Positions 1 to 8,745 of a DNA stretch of 64,000 bases are shown one piece after another. Source of the DNA: JBDXHU01 sp039989475 (lineage in GTDB: Bacteria > Pseudomonadota > Gammaproteobacteria > Pseudomonadales > Halieaceae); contig JBDXHU010000013.1 of assembly GCA_039989475.1 (NCBI GenBank), positions 62,001 to 126,000 of the forward strand, in the 5' to 3' direction. Position numbers and translations under genes: made by a program. The notes under the pieces were generated by a model. That model saw only the letters and a list, made by a program, of their open reading frames with translations. It did no database searches and was not told the origin of the DNA. Each line of letters opens with the position of its first letter. Position 1 is the stretch's first letter.

Positions 1-1133
1 ATGAGCAGGCAGGCCGATGCGCGCAGGTCGGTAGCCATAACCGGGGCGCCCTGCAGGCGTTCGCGACCGGTGATGATGGCCGTGTGCCCTTGCAGTTCTA
101 TGTCCGCCCCCATGCGCTGTAGCTCGGCCACGTGCATGAAACGATTCTCAAATATATTTTCGATGACGGTAGCGTTGCCTTCGGCGACCGCATTCAGGGC
201 CATAAACTGGGCCTGCATGTCGGTGGGGAACGCGGGGTAGGGTGCGGTGCTGACGTGTACCGCCGTGGCGCGCTTGCCGCGGCTGTCCAGTTTGATCCAG
301 TCTTCACCTGTCTCGATGTTCATGCCGGCGGCTTCCAGCTTGGCCAATACATGTTGCAGATAGGCCGGCTGTGTATCGAGCACGGAAATGGAACCGCGAG
401 TGGCGGCCGCGGCAACCAGGAAAGTGCCGGTTTCGATGCGATCGGGCGGCACCTCATGGCTGGCACCGGACAGGCTGTCGACGCCTTCAATGGTCAGGGT
501 GCTGGTGCCCTCGCCGCTGATGCGAGCGCCCATCTTGATCAGCAGTCGCGCCAGGTCTTCAACCTCTGGCTCCAGAGCGGCATTTTCCAATACCGTTGTG
601 CCCTGTGCCAAAGCGGCAGCCATCATCAGGTTTTCAGTGGCCGTCACCGAGGGTATGTCGAAGGCATAGTGCGCACCCTGCAGGCGCTGGCACTTGGCCT
701 GGATGTAGCCGCCTTCAATCTGGATTTCGGCACCCATGGCCTCGAGTCCGGCGATGTGCTCATTGACCGGCCGTGAACCAATGGCGCAACCGCCGGGCAG
801 CGACACGTCGGCTTCGCCAAAACGAGCCAACAGTGGCCCCAGCAGGAGGATGGCGCCGCGCATGGTCTTGACCAACTCATAGGGAGCACGCACAGAGTGT
901 ACGCCGGAGCTGTCAATCTCGAGTAAGTCGTCCTGACGACCAACCTGGCAACCGATCAGCTCCAGCAATTCCAGCGCGGTGCCAATATCCTTCACCTCGG
1001 GAATATTGCCCAGCTTGAGGGGCTCGGGAGTTAACAGGGCGGCGGCGATCACCGGCAGCGCTGCATTTTTGGCACCCGCTATCCGCACTACACCGCGCAA
1101 TGGTCCATTGCCGGTGACGAAAATTTTCTCCAT
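1..1133 (-). CDS. murA: UDP-N-acetylglucosamine 1-carboxyvinyltransferase (MurA), 3' end cut off by window edge
   Basis: MurA transfers enolpyruvate from PEP to UDP-GlcNAc in the cytoplasm, the first committed step of peptidoglycan synthesis. I translated this frame by hand; 377 codons lie in the window and the last ~40 residues of a ~418-residue family are missing. Visible family marks are the Lys22-Asn23 pair in AGAKNAALP, the PEP-binding Cys116 in LPGGCAIGSRP, the PDRIETGTF segment and FPTDMQAQFMA, which carries the catalytic Asp. All key residues are intact, so it looks functional. The ATG (1133-1131) overlaps the stop of the upstream serine palmitoyltransferase-type gene as TGATG, so translation is probably coupled. 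This is not the usual ibaG-murA-hisG setting, so it could be the only murA or a second copy. Confidence 0.93.
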   Translation of the reverse strand, partial: MEKIFVTGNGPLRGVVRIAGAKNAALPVIAAALLTPEPLKLGNIPEVKDIGTALELLELIGCQVGRQDDLLEIDSSGVHSVRAPYELVKTMRGAILLLGPLLARFGEADVSLPGGCAIGSRPVNEHIAGLEAMGAEIQIEGGYIQAKCQRLQGAHYAFDIPSVTATENLMMAAALAQGTTVLENAALEPEVEDLARLLIKMGARISGEGTSTLTIEGVDSLSGASHEVPPDRIETGTFLVAAAATRGSISVLDTQPAYLQHVLAKLEAAGMNIETGEDWIKLDSRGKRATAVHVSTAPYPAFPTDMQAQFMALNAVAEGNATVIENIFENRFMHVAELQRMGADIELQGHTAIITGRERLQGAPVMATDLRASACLL

Positions 1134-2335
1134 CAAGCGGCCCGGTCTGGCTTGAGCAAGCCGCTTGACTGCAGGCTTGCGTAGGCGGCAATTATGCGAT
1201 CGATTTGCTCGCTGCTATGGGCGGCGCTGACGCTGTTGCGTAGCAGGAAATTGGTCGATGGTGCAGCGGGTGGAATTACCAGGTTTACGTAAACACCGTC
1301 TTCCATCAGCGCTTTCCAGCAGTCGATGGCCTGGGAGCGGTCGGCGAACTCGACCGCAACCACCGGGCTGGCAGTGGGTCCAAGCTTCAAGCCCTGGGCT
1401 TGTAAGCCCTCATACAGGCGATTGGCATTGTCCCAGAGCCTGGTCTGTAATTCTGGTTCATCGCGCACTATCTGCAGTGCCTGGCGGGTAGAGGCAACCA
1501 CCGACGGCGAAGAAGACGCGGTAAAAATATAGGAGCGGATACAGTAACGAATGGCTTCCAGTTCAGGGTGTCGGCTGGTGCAAAAACCGCCGATGGAGCC
1601 CAGGCTCTTGCTGAAGGTGCCAACGAAGAAGTCGACCTCGTCCTCGACGCCTGCGGCCTGTGCAGCACCGCGACCACTGGCGCCCATGACGCCCATTGAG
1701 TGGGCCTCGTCGACCAGCAGGTAACCACCATACTCACGTTTGATGGCGGCAATTTCCTGCAGCGGCGCCACGTCGCCCAACATGCTGTAGATACCTTCCG
1801 CAATGATCAAGGTTTGCCCGGCGCGCTCACCCAATCGCCGCAGTCGCTTCGCCAGGTCATCAGGGTCACTGTGCTTGAATCGAATAACCTCGGCGCCGCT
1901 GAGTTGTACACCGGCGTAGATACTGGCGTGGCTGTCGCCATCGAGCAAAATGACATCGCCCGGTCCGGCCAGTGTGGCACACATGCCCATTGTGGCGGCG
2001 TAGCCGGTGGAAAAACTGATGGCGTGGCCCACGCCATAGAAGTCGGCCAACTCGCGTTCCAGTGCCTGGTGCTCGGCGAAGCTACCGTTGGCCAGCCTCG
2101 ATCCCGTGGTGCCAGTGCCCCACTTCTCCGGCGCTGCCGCCGCCGCTGCGATGCAGCGTGGATCGTAAGACAATCCCAGATAGTTATTGGTGCCTGCGAG
2201 AATAACCTCGCGTCCTTCAACGACACCGGTGGTAGCCGATAGAATTTTTTCGGTCACCGCGCCGAAGGGCGTGACATCCCGTGCCGCCAGCTCGGCCTGG
2301 AAATCGGCCATGGCTTTGAATTTGTCGAACAACAT
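1133..2335 (-). CDS. spt: Serine palmitoyltransferase-type alpha-oxoamine synthase
   Basis: PLP enzyme of 400 residues, the length of soluble bacterial serine palmitoyltransferases, which condense serine with a fatty acyl thioester to give 3-ketosphinganine. Visible: GTGTTGSRLANGS (about 73-85), DSHASIY with the PLP-stacking His136, EGIYSMLGD, VDEAHSMG (Asp209, His212) and the Schiff-base Lys243 in GTFSKSLGSIGG. YIFTAS and the C-terminal YVNLVIPPAAP segment resemble the Sphingomonas enzyme far more than BioF or Kbl. It follows the acyl carrier protein gene by 23 bp, with a G-rich ribosome site near 2346-2350, and runs into murA. Inference: this makes the sphingoid backbone of the lipid built by the neighbouring genes. 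Another alpha-oxoamine product with a different amino acid cannot be excluded. Confidence 0.85.
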   Translation of the reverse strand: MLFDKFKAMADFQAELAARDVTPFGAVTEKILSATTGVVEGREVILAGTNNYLGLSYDPRCIAAAAAAPEKWGTGTTGSRLANGSFAEHQALERELADFYGVGHAISFSTGYAATMGMCATLAGPGDVILLDGDSHASIYAGVQLSGAEVIRFKHSDPDDLAKRLRRLGERAGQTLIIAEGIYSMLGDVAPLQEIAAIKREYGGYLLVDEAHSMGVMGASGRGAAQAAGVEDEVDFFVGTFSKSLGSIGGFCTSRHPELEAIRYCIRSYIFTASSSPSVVASTRQALQIVRDEPELQTRLWDNANRLYEGLQAQGLKLGPTASPVVAVEFADRSQAIDCWKALMEDGVYVNLVIPPAAPSTNFLLRNSVSAAHSSEQIDRIIAAYASLQSSGLLKPDRAA

Positions 2336-2358
2336 CCGCGTCGCCCCCCGTTGTCCCC

Positions 2359-2601
2359 CTAGGGGTTGAGTCCCTGCACTTTCCTGGCGAGTTCGCCAAT
2401 CGTGTTCACGTCCGGAAGTATGTTGAGCGGGATCGAGATATCGAAGTGGTCTTCGATCTTCTCAATGAACTCCATAACCTCAAGTGAGCTGAGGCCAATA
2501 TCCGCCACGAGATCCGTGGTTTCAGACAGCTCCAGGTCTTTTTTGTTCAACTGCGCCAGGGCGCTGTACATAAAGTCGAGGTATTCCTGATATTCTGTCA
2601 T
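2359..2601 (-). CDS. Acyl carrier protein, dedicated to the sphingoid-base synthase
   Basis: Acidic 80-residue protein with the four-helix acyl carrier pattern. The phosphopantetheine serine sits in DIGLSSLEVMEF; the usual Asp-Ser-Leu is Ser-Ser-Leu here. The following helix IEKIEDHFDISIPLN and the NILPDVNTIGELA segment are typical of specialised carriers rather than housekeeping AcpP. It is the first gene of the leftward unit ACP-synthase-MurA, so it most likely presents the acyl chain to the synthase, as the small carrier in the Caulobacter sphingolipid locus does. The phosphopantetheinyl transferase at the other end of the locus (25824-26606) could load it. Confidence 0.85.
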   Translation of the reverse strand: MTEYQEYLDFMYSALAQLNKKDLELSETTDLVADIGLSSLEVMEFIEKIEDHFDISIPLNILPDVNTIGELARKVQGLNP

Positions 2602-2678
2602 CTGTTTTCTGCCCTTGCGCCACCCGTGGCAAGTCGCTAGATTTCAAAGGCTGGAACTATACCCACGGAACCCCGGCA

Positions 2679-3755
2679 ATGCCAGTGATTTGGATGATAG
2701 ACGCTTACCGTGCCGGTGAGCGAGCTCAGGTACGCGCACTGGTCGATACACTGGCGGAAACGCTCGGCTGGGAAGTGGAGATTATCAAGCTGCAGTATCG
2801 GCCGGGAGTATTCCTGCCGCAGTTATTGAGGCAAACCAGCCTGCGCGGTATTAGCTCCGATTCAGCTGCGAGGCTGCAGGCGCCCTGGCCAGAACTGATT
2901 GTCAGTTGCGGCTTGCGCAATGAACCTGTGTGCCGTTGGATCCGCCAGCAATCAGGGGCTTATAGTCGTTACCTGCACCTGGGTCGCCCCTGGGCGCCTC
3001 TTGACAGCTTTGACCTGATAGTGACGACACCGCAGTACCGCTTCCCCGATCGCGCCAACGTCGTGAATAACACGCTGACATTGCACGGGATTACAGCGCA
3101 GCGCCTGGCGCAGGCGCGCCAGCGCTGGGAAGCTGAATTCGCAGCTCTGCCCGGTCCGCATATTGCCGTGATTGTCGGTGGTGACAGCGGGCCTTTCACC
3201 TTTGGGCCCAGGGCGGCCAGGCGACTGGCACGCGAGGCCAGCGCGATGGCGCGACAGTCTGGTGCGTCGCTGCTGATATCTACCAGTTCCCGCAGCTCCG
3301 CGGCGGCCATGGCGGCGCTACAAGCCGAACTTGACGTGCCCAACTACTTTTATCGCTGGCAGCCGGACGATCCCGCCAACCCCTACCTGGGTATGCTGGC
3401 CAGTGCCGACCAGCTGATTGTGACCGGTGACAGTATTGCGATGCTCTCGGAGGCCTGCGCCACTGGTAAGCCGGTGCATATATTTGATCTCGGTGGCATG
3501 CGCGAAGATCACCAGGTCGCTGTCGATTTTCGACTTGGGGCGCTGCTCTATGGATGGCTGATGCGCTATTGCTGGCAAGCGCTGAGTCGCGATATCTGTC
3601 TGGTACACCAGCAACTGCTGCAGTCGGGGCGGGCTTGCTGGTTGGGCGATTCGGTGATTCCGCCTGGGTCAGTGTCTAGCGACGATATGGATGCAAGCGT
3701 GGCTGCCGTGCGAACGCTACTTGGTGAGCCCGCTGTGGCTGGCACTGTCGAGTAG
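2679..3755 (+). CDS. ELM1-family (DUF1022) GT-B-like protein, paralogue 1
   Basis: 358 residues of the Mito_fiss_Elm1 family. Marks are GERAQVRALVDTLAETLGW near the N-terminus, LQAPWPELIVSCGLRNEP (~67-83), VTTPQYRFPD, the glycine-rich IVGGDSGPFTFG (~165-176) and VTGDSIAMLSEA followed by GKPVHIFDL near the C-terminus. The last two blocks resemble the nucleotide-sugar site of GT-B enzymes such as MurG and LpxB, so a glycosyltransferase role is plausible but unproven. It starts 77 bp from the divergent acyl carrier gene, and its 3' end overlaps the convergent ABC transporter gene by 39 bp. Two paralogues lie in the same locus (8746-9849 and 16126-17211). Confidence 0.8.
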   Translation: MPVIWMIDAYRAGERAQVRALVDTLAETLGWEVEIIKLQYRPGVFLPQLLRQTSLRGISSDSAARLQAPWPELIVSCGLRNEPVCRWIRQQSGAYSRYLHLGRPWAPLDSFDLIVTTPQYRFPDRANVVNNTLTLHGITAQRLAQARQRWEAEFAALPGPHIAVIVGGDSGPFTFGPRAARRLAREASAMARQSGASLLISTSSRSSAAAMAALQAELDVPNYFYRWQPDDPANPYLGMLASADQLIVTGDSIAMLSEACATGKPVHIFDLGGMREDHQVAVDFRLGALLYGWLMRYCWQALSRDICLVHQQLLQSGRACWLGDSVIPPGSVSSDDMDASVAAVRTLLGEPAVAGTVE

Positions 3756-5459
3756 GCGCGCATTACCGTCGACTAGCTGGTAGACCCGGTCAGCTGCACC
3801 AACCATGGCGCGGTTGTGAGAGATGGCCAGTATGGTCAACTGCCCCTTGAGTGTTTCCATGGTCTGGCGCACGGCTTCTTCGCTTTCCGGATCGAGGGCG
3901 CTGGTGGCCTCGTCAAGAATCAGCAAGCTCGGTTGATTAACCAGTGCGCGGGCGATGACAATGCGCTGGCGTTGGCCGCCGGACAGCTTGCCGCCACGCT
4001 CTCCCACGATGGTCTCCAAGCCATCATGCAGCTTATCCACGAAACTCCAGGCGCCCGCTGCACGCAAGGCGCGTTCGGCGTCGGCTGCGGTCAACCCGGG
4101 GTCGCCCAGGGTTACATTGTGTAGCACGCTGTCATGCAGCAATACCGTGTCCTGGGGTACATAGCCGATCTTGTCGCGCCAGGCGCGAATGTCGATTTCC
4201 TGCAGGGCAACGCCGTCCAGCGAAATACTGCCGCTGGTTGGGCGCAGCAGGCCGATAGTCAGGTCGATGATGGTGGTTTTGCCCGAGCCGGAAGGGCCAA
4301 TCAGCGTGGTAAGTGAGCCAGCGGGAATTTCCAGCGAGAGAGCCTTGAAAACCGGGTGATGGTCGTAGGTGAATTCCACCCCGCTAAATTCAATCGCCCG
4401 GGAGAAGTCTGGTGCGGTGCCACCGTCCAGGTGCTCCTCGGCATGGACCGCGGCCTCAATTGACTCGCGCATAGCCCAGAACGCGCTCTCGCCCTGCACC
4501 AGTTTCTGATATTGCTTTTGCACCTTGCCAAGGAAGCTGAAGGCGCGACCGAGTCCCACCACCAGCATCATCACGGTGGGCAACACCATTTCATACACCA
4601 CCATGGACACATAGACGCCCAGGCATATGAACAGGGTAAACATGAGCTCCTGGGCGGAATCCAGCACCGCTCCGCTCAGCACCTGCACTCGCAACGCCTT
4701 GTTTAGGCGGCGGGTTTCGTGGGCGAGGACGGTATCGGCCAGATGCTCTCTGGCCATGGCCTTGAGTGGCTTAACCGATTGCAGTGTATCCGTGAGACTT
4801 GCAATCAATGAGGTCATAAGCGTGGTTTGCTTGCGACCAGCCTTGCGCGTAATTCGCACCAGGAAGTGCGACAGGCCGATCACGATAGCACCGGCAACAA
4901 TCGCTACCAGCGAGGCGCGCCAGGACAGGGCGAAGGCTATGCCGCCGTAGATGAGCGCCTGGATGAGGAAGGTAATGGCAGTGGCGCCGTGCACGAAGGA
5001 GGCGGATGAGCGCTGCGCCTCGGTGGCCAGGGAGTTGGTCAGGCGGCCCACGGGCTGATGCAGGAAGTATTCCCACTTGCTACGCAATACCGCGCGCAGC
5101 ATCTCCAGGCGCAAATCAGTACCGACCTGGGCGGCGGTATAGCCGACCTGGCGCTGTGCCAGCAGCAGAAAGACGCTCTTCAGTGTTACCCCGACGGCAA
5201 TGATCATCAACATGTTGCCCAGGGTGGGCTTGATTCCAATACTGTCCAGTGCGGCCAGCACGGTTTGTTCGAAGCCACTCTGCGGAGCGCTGTGAACGCC
5301 GGTCAGAGCCGCGCCCGCATCGACTCCCATTGCAATGTTCAGCAGCGGCAACAGGGCCGACAATCCCACTCCTTCGGCCAGGCCGGATAACAGCAGGGCC
5401 AGCAGCATCAGCGATGTCTGCAGGCGGTAGGCGCGGAAAAAATGGGCCATCAGGCGCAT
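3717..5459 (-). CDS. MsbA-like ABC exporter (transmembrane plus ATPase domains)
   Basis: 580-residue half-transporter. About six hydrophobic helices occupy residues 15-310, followed by an ATPase domain with Walker A GPSGSGKT (388-395), Q-loop VPQD, signature LSGGQ (492-496), Walker B LLILDEATSALD (~512) and the switch His in AISHNR. The layout is that of homodimeric lipid flippases (MsbA, PglK). It lies 72 bp downstream of lptG on the same strand, so lptF-lptG-exporter probably form one transcript. Inference: it flips the lipid or glycolipid made by this locus across the inner membrane. A multidrug or peptide exporter is the alternative, but context argues against it. Confidence 0.85.
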   Translation of the reverse strand: MRLMAHFFRAYRLQTSLMLLALLLSGLAEGVGLSALLPLLNIAMGVDAGAALTGVHSAPQSGFEQTVLAALDSIGIKPTLGNMLMIIAVGVTLKSVFLLLAQRQVGYTAAQVGTDLRLEMLRAVLRSKWEYFLHQPVGRLTNSLATEAQRSSASFVHGATAITFLIQALIYGGIAFALSWRASLVAIVAGAIVIGLSHFLVRITRKAGRKQTTLMTSLIASLTDTLQSVKPLKAMAREHLADTVLAHETRRLNKALRVQVLSGAVLDSAQELMFTLFICLGVYVSMVVYEMVLPTVMMLVVGLGRAFSFLGKVQKQYQKLVQGESAFWAMRESIEAAVHAEEHLDGGTAPDFSRAIEFSGVEFTYDHHPVFKALSLEIPAGSLTTLIGPSGSGKTTIIDLTIGLLRPTSGSISLDGVALQEIDIRAWRDKIGYVPQDTVLLHDSVLHNVTLGDPGLTAADAERALRAAGAWSFVDKLHDGLETIVGERGGKLSGGQRQRIVIARALVNQPSLLILDEATSALDPESEEAVRQTMETLKGQLTILAISHNRAMVGAADRVYQLVDGNARLLDSASHSGLTK

Positions 5460-5531
5460 GGGCGGTGTGCTCGATTCAGCTCTGGTTGAAGCGGCGCATT
5501 ATGCCCACAGCGAGCCTGCATCACAATCGCT

Positions 5532-6602
5532 TCACCAGCGCATGCGATGCAGCAACAGGCAGGCACAGCTAAAGATTAGCAGTGCCGGCGCCGCGGCCAC
5601 CAGTGGAATACTCAGGTTGAGCAGCCTGCCCAGTGCGAACAGGATTTCTGCTCCAAGGTAGAACAGCACGCCAATGAGTGCACCCAGGCCCATGTTGAAG
5701 CCAAAATTGCGGTCTCTACGGGAACCGAGATTGGCGCTGAGGGGGGTGGCCAGCAAGACCATAGCCGCCACCGTCAGCGGCATCATCAGCTTCTGCCAGA
5801 AAGTGCCCAGGTAATGCAGCATGGGTCGTCCGTTGCTGGCCCGGAACTGGCTGTAACTGTACAGCACCGATAGTGTCATGCTCTCTTTGGATAGAATCAG
5901 GGTCGGCAGTTCCGCCGCAGCCCAGAGGTTTTCAATCTCCAGCTCGGGCATGCCCCGGGTTTGCATTTTCCCGTCCACCAATCGTTTTTCACGCACGCCC
6001 TGCAGCAACCAGCGTCGGTCCGCGCTCACTATGGCGGTGCGGGCATGCAACGCCCGGCTCAGCTGCCCCAGTTCGTTGAACTCGTACAGGTCAATATCTC
6101 CAGGTACGCCACCCTCGTGCATCTTGCCGAGATGAATGTAGCGACGCCCGTTCCTGGACCAGACTCCGCCATCGGGTATGCGTACATCGTTGCGGTAGCG
6201 CAGGGCGTGACGTTGCTGCTCCGCATTCTGATGCAAGTTGGGGGTGACGTACTCCATGCAGACCCACAGGGTCGCCATGAGCGCCACTGTTGGTATCGCA
6301 ATGGCCCGCAGCAGCCGTGCCCTGGGCACCCCGGCACAGCTGACGATGGTCAATTCGTTGTAGCGGTCCATGCTGGCCAGTGCCACGATACTGCCCAGTA
6401 AGGCAATAACCGGAGCCAGAGACACCAGTTGCTGCGGCAGTGTCAGCAGGGTGTAGCGCGCTACCGCCAGGGCATCGTAGTCGAAACGGGTGCGCTCCAA
6501 TTCCTGGATAAAGCTGGTCAGCCCGAATACCGCAGCCAGTACCAGCAGCACCAGTAACCAGCCGCGCAGCAGATTGGTCGCTATGTAGCGTTGCAGTATC
6601 AT
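5532..6602 (-). CDS. lptG: LptG-type permease of a lipopolysaccharide-like transport complex
   Basis: 356 residues from the ATG at 6602, which overlaps the upstream lptF stop by 4 bp (ATGA). The reading frame stays open further upstream, but that sequence is lptF read out of frame. It shows the LptF/G plan: three N-terminal membrane helices, a large periplasmic beta domain (~110-270) and three C-terminal helices. LQRYIATNLLRGW is the usual N-terminal interface helix, and STGY/NLGSRRDRNFG-type loops are present. LptF and LptG with LptB2 pull lipid A-type molecules from the inner membrane into the Lpt bridge. No lptB, lptA or lptC is nearby. The pair sits inside the lipid locus rather than beside pepA, where it usually lies. 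Confidence 0.88.
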   Translation of the reverse strand: MILQRYIATNLLRGWLLVLLVLAAVFGLTSFIQELERTRFDYDALAVARYTLLTLPQQLVSLAPVIALLGSIVALASMDRYNELTIVSCAGVPRARLLRAIAIPTVALMATLWVCMEYVTPNLHQNAEQQRHALRYRNDVRIPDGGVWSRNGRRYIHLGKMHEGGVPGDIDLYEFNELGQLSRALHARTAIVSADRRWLLQGVREKRLVDGKMQTRGMPELEIENLWAAAELPTLILSKESMTLSVLYSYSQFRASNGRPMLHYLGTFWQKLMMPLTVAAMVLLATPLSANLGSRRDRNFGFNMGLGALIGVLFYLGAEILFALGRLLNLSIPLVAAAPALLIFSCACLLLHRMRW

Positions 6603-7669
6603 CGTCGCCGCCTCAGGCGCGGCGGTTGTACCAGCAGCACCAGCACTACCGCTGTGATCGCGTAGGCGCTCCATAATCCGGGGAAGCGAGGCACAGTTTC
6701 CTGCTCGATACCCGTGCGCATCACGCTGGTCAGGCTGAGCAAGGCGATATAGATACCCAGTGCTAAAAAGAAACTGCGAAAGCGGGATTCGCGCGGCGCC
6801 GAACGTCCCAGCGGCACGGCCATCAAGGCCAGCAGCAGGGTGGCCAGTGGTGTGGTGATGCGCCACTGGTACTCGGCGATGTCCTTGGCCTGGTCTGAGC
6901 GCGACAGCTTGATGGTAGTTTCCGCCTTGCGCCGGTACTGTTCCAGGGCTTCCTCATTCTGCAGGCGCACGGTCAAGTGCTCGAACTCCAGGGTGATGTC
7001 CCGGCCTTTGCGCTTGTCCAGCAGGTAGTTGTAGCCGTTGTAAAACTCGGCGCTAGTCGCCTGCCCGGGGTTCAGCATGGGCAGTACAGCGGTCTCCGCC
7101 ACAATGATTTCTGTACGGCCTTTACCGACATGATCTTTTTGCAAAAATACCTGTTTGTGCAAGCCCATTTCCAGATCAACGTCGTCGGCAATAAAGGTAT
7201 AGTCGCTACCCTGCATCACCACAAACTCACCGGTAGCCATGCGCTTGAGGTCGAATTGCGCGACGGCTTCTGCCTCCAGGCGGTAACTTTCACGATAAGC
7301 CCAGGGGCGGCCCAGGATGGAAATTACACCGGTGAGTACGGCGACCACCAGCGCCAGTTTGAAGACCGCGCCGAGCACCCTTGCCCGGCTGATACCGGCG
7401 GCGTAGAGCGCGTTCATTTCTGCGTCACGGTAGAGCCGGCCTATCGCCGCCAGGACAGAGAAGAAGAGGGCTGAGGGTAATAGCACCTCCAGCGTAATCA
7501 GGCTGTTGAGTCCTACCAGCTGGAAGGCGGTCAGCATGTCCAACTGACCCTGCGCGGCCAGGCTCAACTGTCGCGCTGCGGAAAAGCCAATGAAAATGAG
7601 GATCAGCAGCCCCAACCCGGCGCAGAAGGGGCGTACTATTTCGCGGCTGATATAGCGATCAATGATCAA
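6599..7669 (-). CDS. lptF: LptF-type permease of a lipopolysaccharide-like transport complex
   Basis: 356 residues, first gene of the leftward lptF-lptG-ABC exporter unit. The N-terminus IIDRYISREIVRPF is the characteristic LptF start. Three helices, a periplasmic domain (~100-265) and three C-terminal helices follow, with the conserved PLATLLLALMAVPLG and GIYIALLS stretches. It pairs with LptG as the membrane part of the Lpt ABC complex. Since housekeeping copies usually sit next to pepA, this may be a second, substrate-specialised set; whether the genome has another cannot be seen here. The 131-bp gap to the divergent sulfotransferase should hold promoters for both directions. Confidence 0.88.
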   Translation of the reverse strand: MIIDRYISREIVRPFCAGLGLLILIFIGFSAARQLSLAAQGQLDMLTAFQLVGLNSLITLEVLLPSALFFSVLAAIGRLYRDAEMNALYAAGISRARVLGAVFKLALVVAVLTGVISILGRPWAYRESYRLEAEAVAQFDLKRMATGEFVVMQGSDYTFIADDVDLEMGLHKQVFLQKDHVGKGRTEIIVAETAVLPMLNPGQATSAEFYNGYNYLLDKRKGRDITLEFEHLTVRLQNEEALEQYRRKAETTIKLSRSDQAKDIAEYQWRITTPLATLLLALMAVPLGRSAPRESRFRSFFLALGIYIALLSLTSVMRTGIEQETVPRFPGLWSAYAITAVVLVLLVQPPRLRRRR

Positions 7670-7800
7670 GCTGGGGGCGTCCTGGTTTGGCTGCGGGCAT
7701 TGTAACCCAGGCCTTGCGTATCTGGTTATTTTGACGCGCTTGGCGCATAATTGCGCGCTTTTCCGGCAGCGCCCGAATACATCCCCACGAGACTGTTGAA

Positions 7801-8742
7801 ATGTTTAAGCTGAGCGACGGCGTCAAGAAGGCACTGATACTCATCCCTACCCAGCCGCTGCCGGCACGGACCCGCGTGTCCCTGCGGCGCAAGTACCTGG
7901 CAGAACTGGAGTTGGCCAAGGCACACAGCGCCAATTTTCTCATTATCGGCCACCCCAAGAGCGGCAATACCTGGCTCAAGGTTATGATCTCCCGGCTCTA
8001 TCAGTTGCGCTATGACCTGCCCGAGTCCAGGTTGATAAATACCGATGAATTCGCCCGCAAGATCCCCGAAATTCCGCGCCTGGCGGCGACCAATGGCATC
8101 TATAGCTATGAAGGTGAGGTGGGCAAACTGCTGGCGGCCGGCGCCGCGGATAACCCGCTGCGGCACAAGCCGGTCATGTTTCTGGCGCGTAACCCGATCG
8201 ACATCGCCGTGTCCTGGTATCACCAGTTCACCAAGCGCCAGTCCCGGGCCAAGCAGGAGTTGATCAATCACTCCATAGAGCATCCCATCGACCGCAAGAC
8301 GGTGCAGATGTGGGACTTTGTGCGCCACTCCGATATCGGTTTGCCGTTCCTGATTGAGTACCAGAACCTGTGGGCGCGCAATATTGCCGCGCTGGATAAG
8401 GGCTTGCTGGTCAAGTACGAAGAATTACGCGCCGACCCGGTGCCGACCCTGCTGAAGATCATTCGTCATATGGGCGAGGATTTTTCCGAGGCAGAGGTCA
8501 CCCAGGCGGTGGAGTGGGGCTCTTTCGACAATCTGCAGAAGCTGGAGACCAGCGGTACTTTCAGCCAGGGTGGCATGAAGCTGGTCAATGCCGGAGACCC
8601 CAGCACCTACAAGGTGCGGCGCGGCAAAGTGGGTGGTTATCGCGAGGACTTCGAGCCGGCACAGGTGGCCGAACTGGAAAGCCTGGTGCGGGATAATATA
8701 TTGCCCGAGCTCGGCTACTGCTGCGAAACAGCGGAGAGCTGA
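7801..8742 (+). CDS. PAPS-dependent sulfotransferase, paralogue 1
   Basis: 313-residue sulfotransferase-domain protein. The 5'-phosphosulfate loop is HPKSGNTWLKVMIS (~51-64). The 3'-phosphate site is FLARNPIDIAVSWY with Arg130 and Ser138, and the C-terminal KVGGYREDF corresponds to the conserved Lys-Gly-x-x-Gly motif. It transfers sulfate from PAPS to a hydroxyl or amino group; given the context, the target is probably a sugar or lipid head group. Its middle part differs clearly from the other three sulfotransferases here, implying a different acceptor. An ELM1-family gene begins 3 bp after its stop, so the two are co-transcribed. PAPS-synthesis genes are not in the window. Confidence 0.87.
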   Translation: MFKLSDGVKKALILIPTQPLPARTRVSLRRKYLAELELAKAHSANFLIIGHPKSGNTWLKVMISRLYQLRYDLPESRLINTDEFARKIPEIPRLAATNGIYSYEGEVGKLLAAGAADNPLRHKPVMFLARNPIDIAVSWYHQFTKRQSRAKQELINHSIEHPIDRKTVQMWDFVRHSDIGLPFLIEYQNLWARNIAALDKGLLVKYEELRADPVPTLLKIIRHMGEDFSEAEVTQAVEWGSFDNLQKLETSGTFSQGGMKLVNAGDPSTYKVRRGKVGGYREDFEPAQVAELESLVRDNILPELGYCCETAES

Positions 8743-8745
8743 TCC

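Noticed and set aside
1700..2242. Plus-strand open frame opposite the serine palmitoyltransferase-type gene
   Set aside because: Shadow of a GC-rich coding region; low-complexity, no motif, no ribosome site.
6603..6866. Upstream extension of lptG
   Set aside because: Those codons are lptF read in another frame; the ATG at 6602 fits the family start and the 4-bp overlap.
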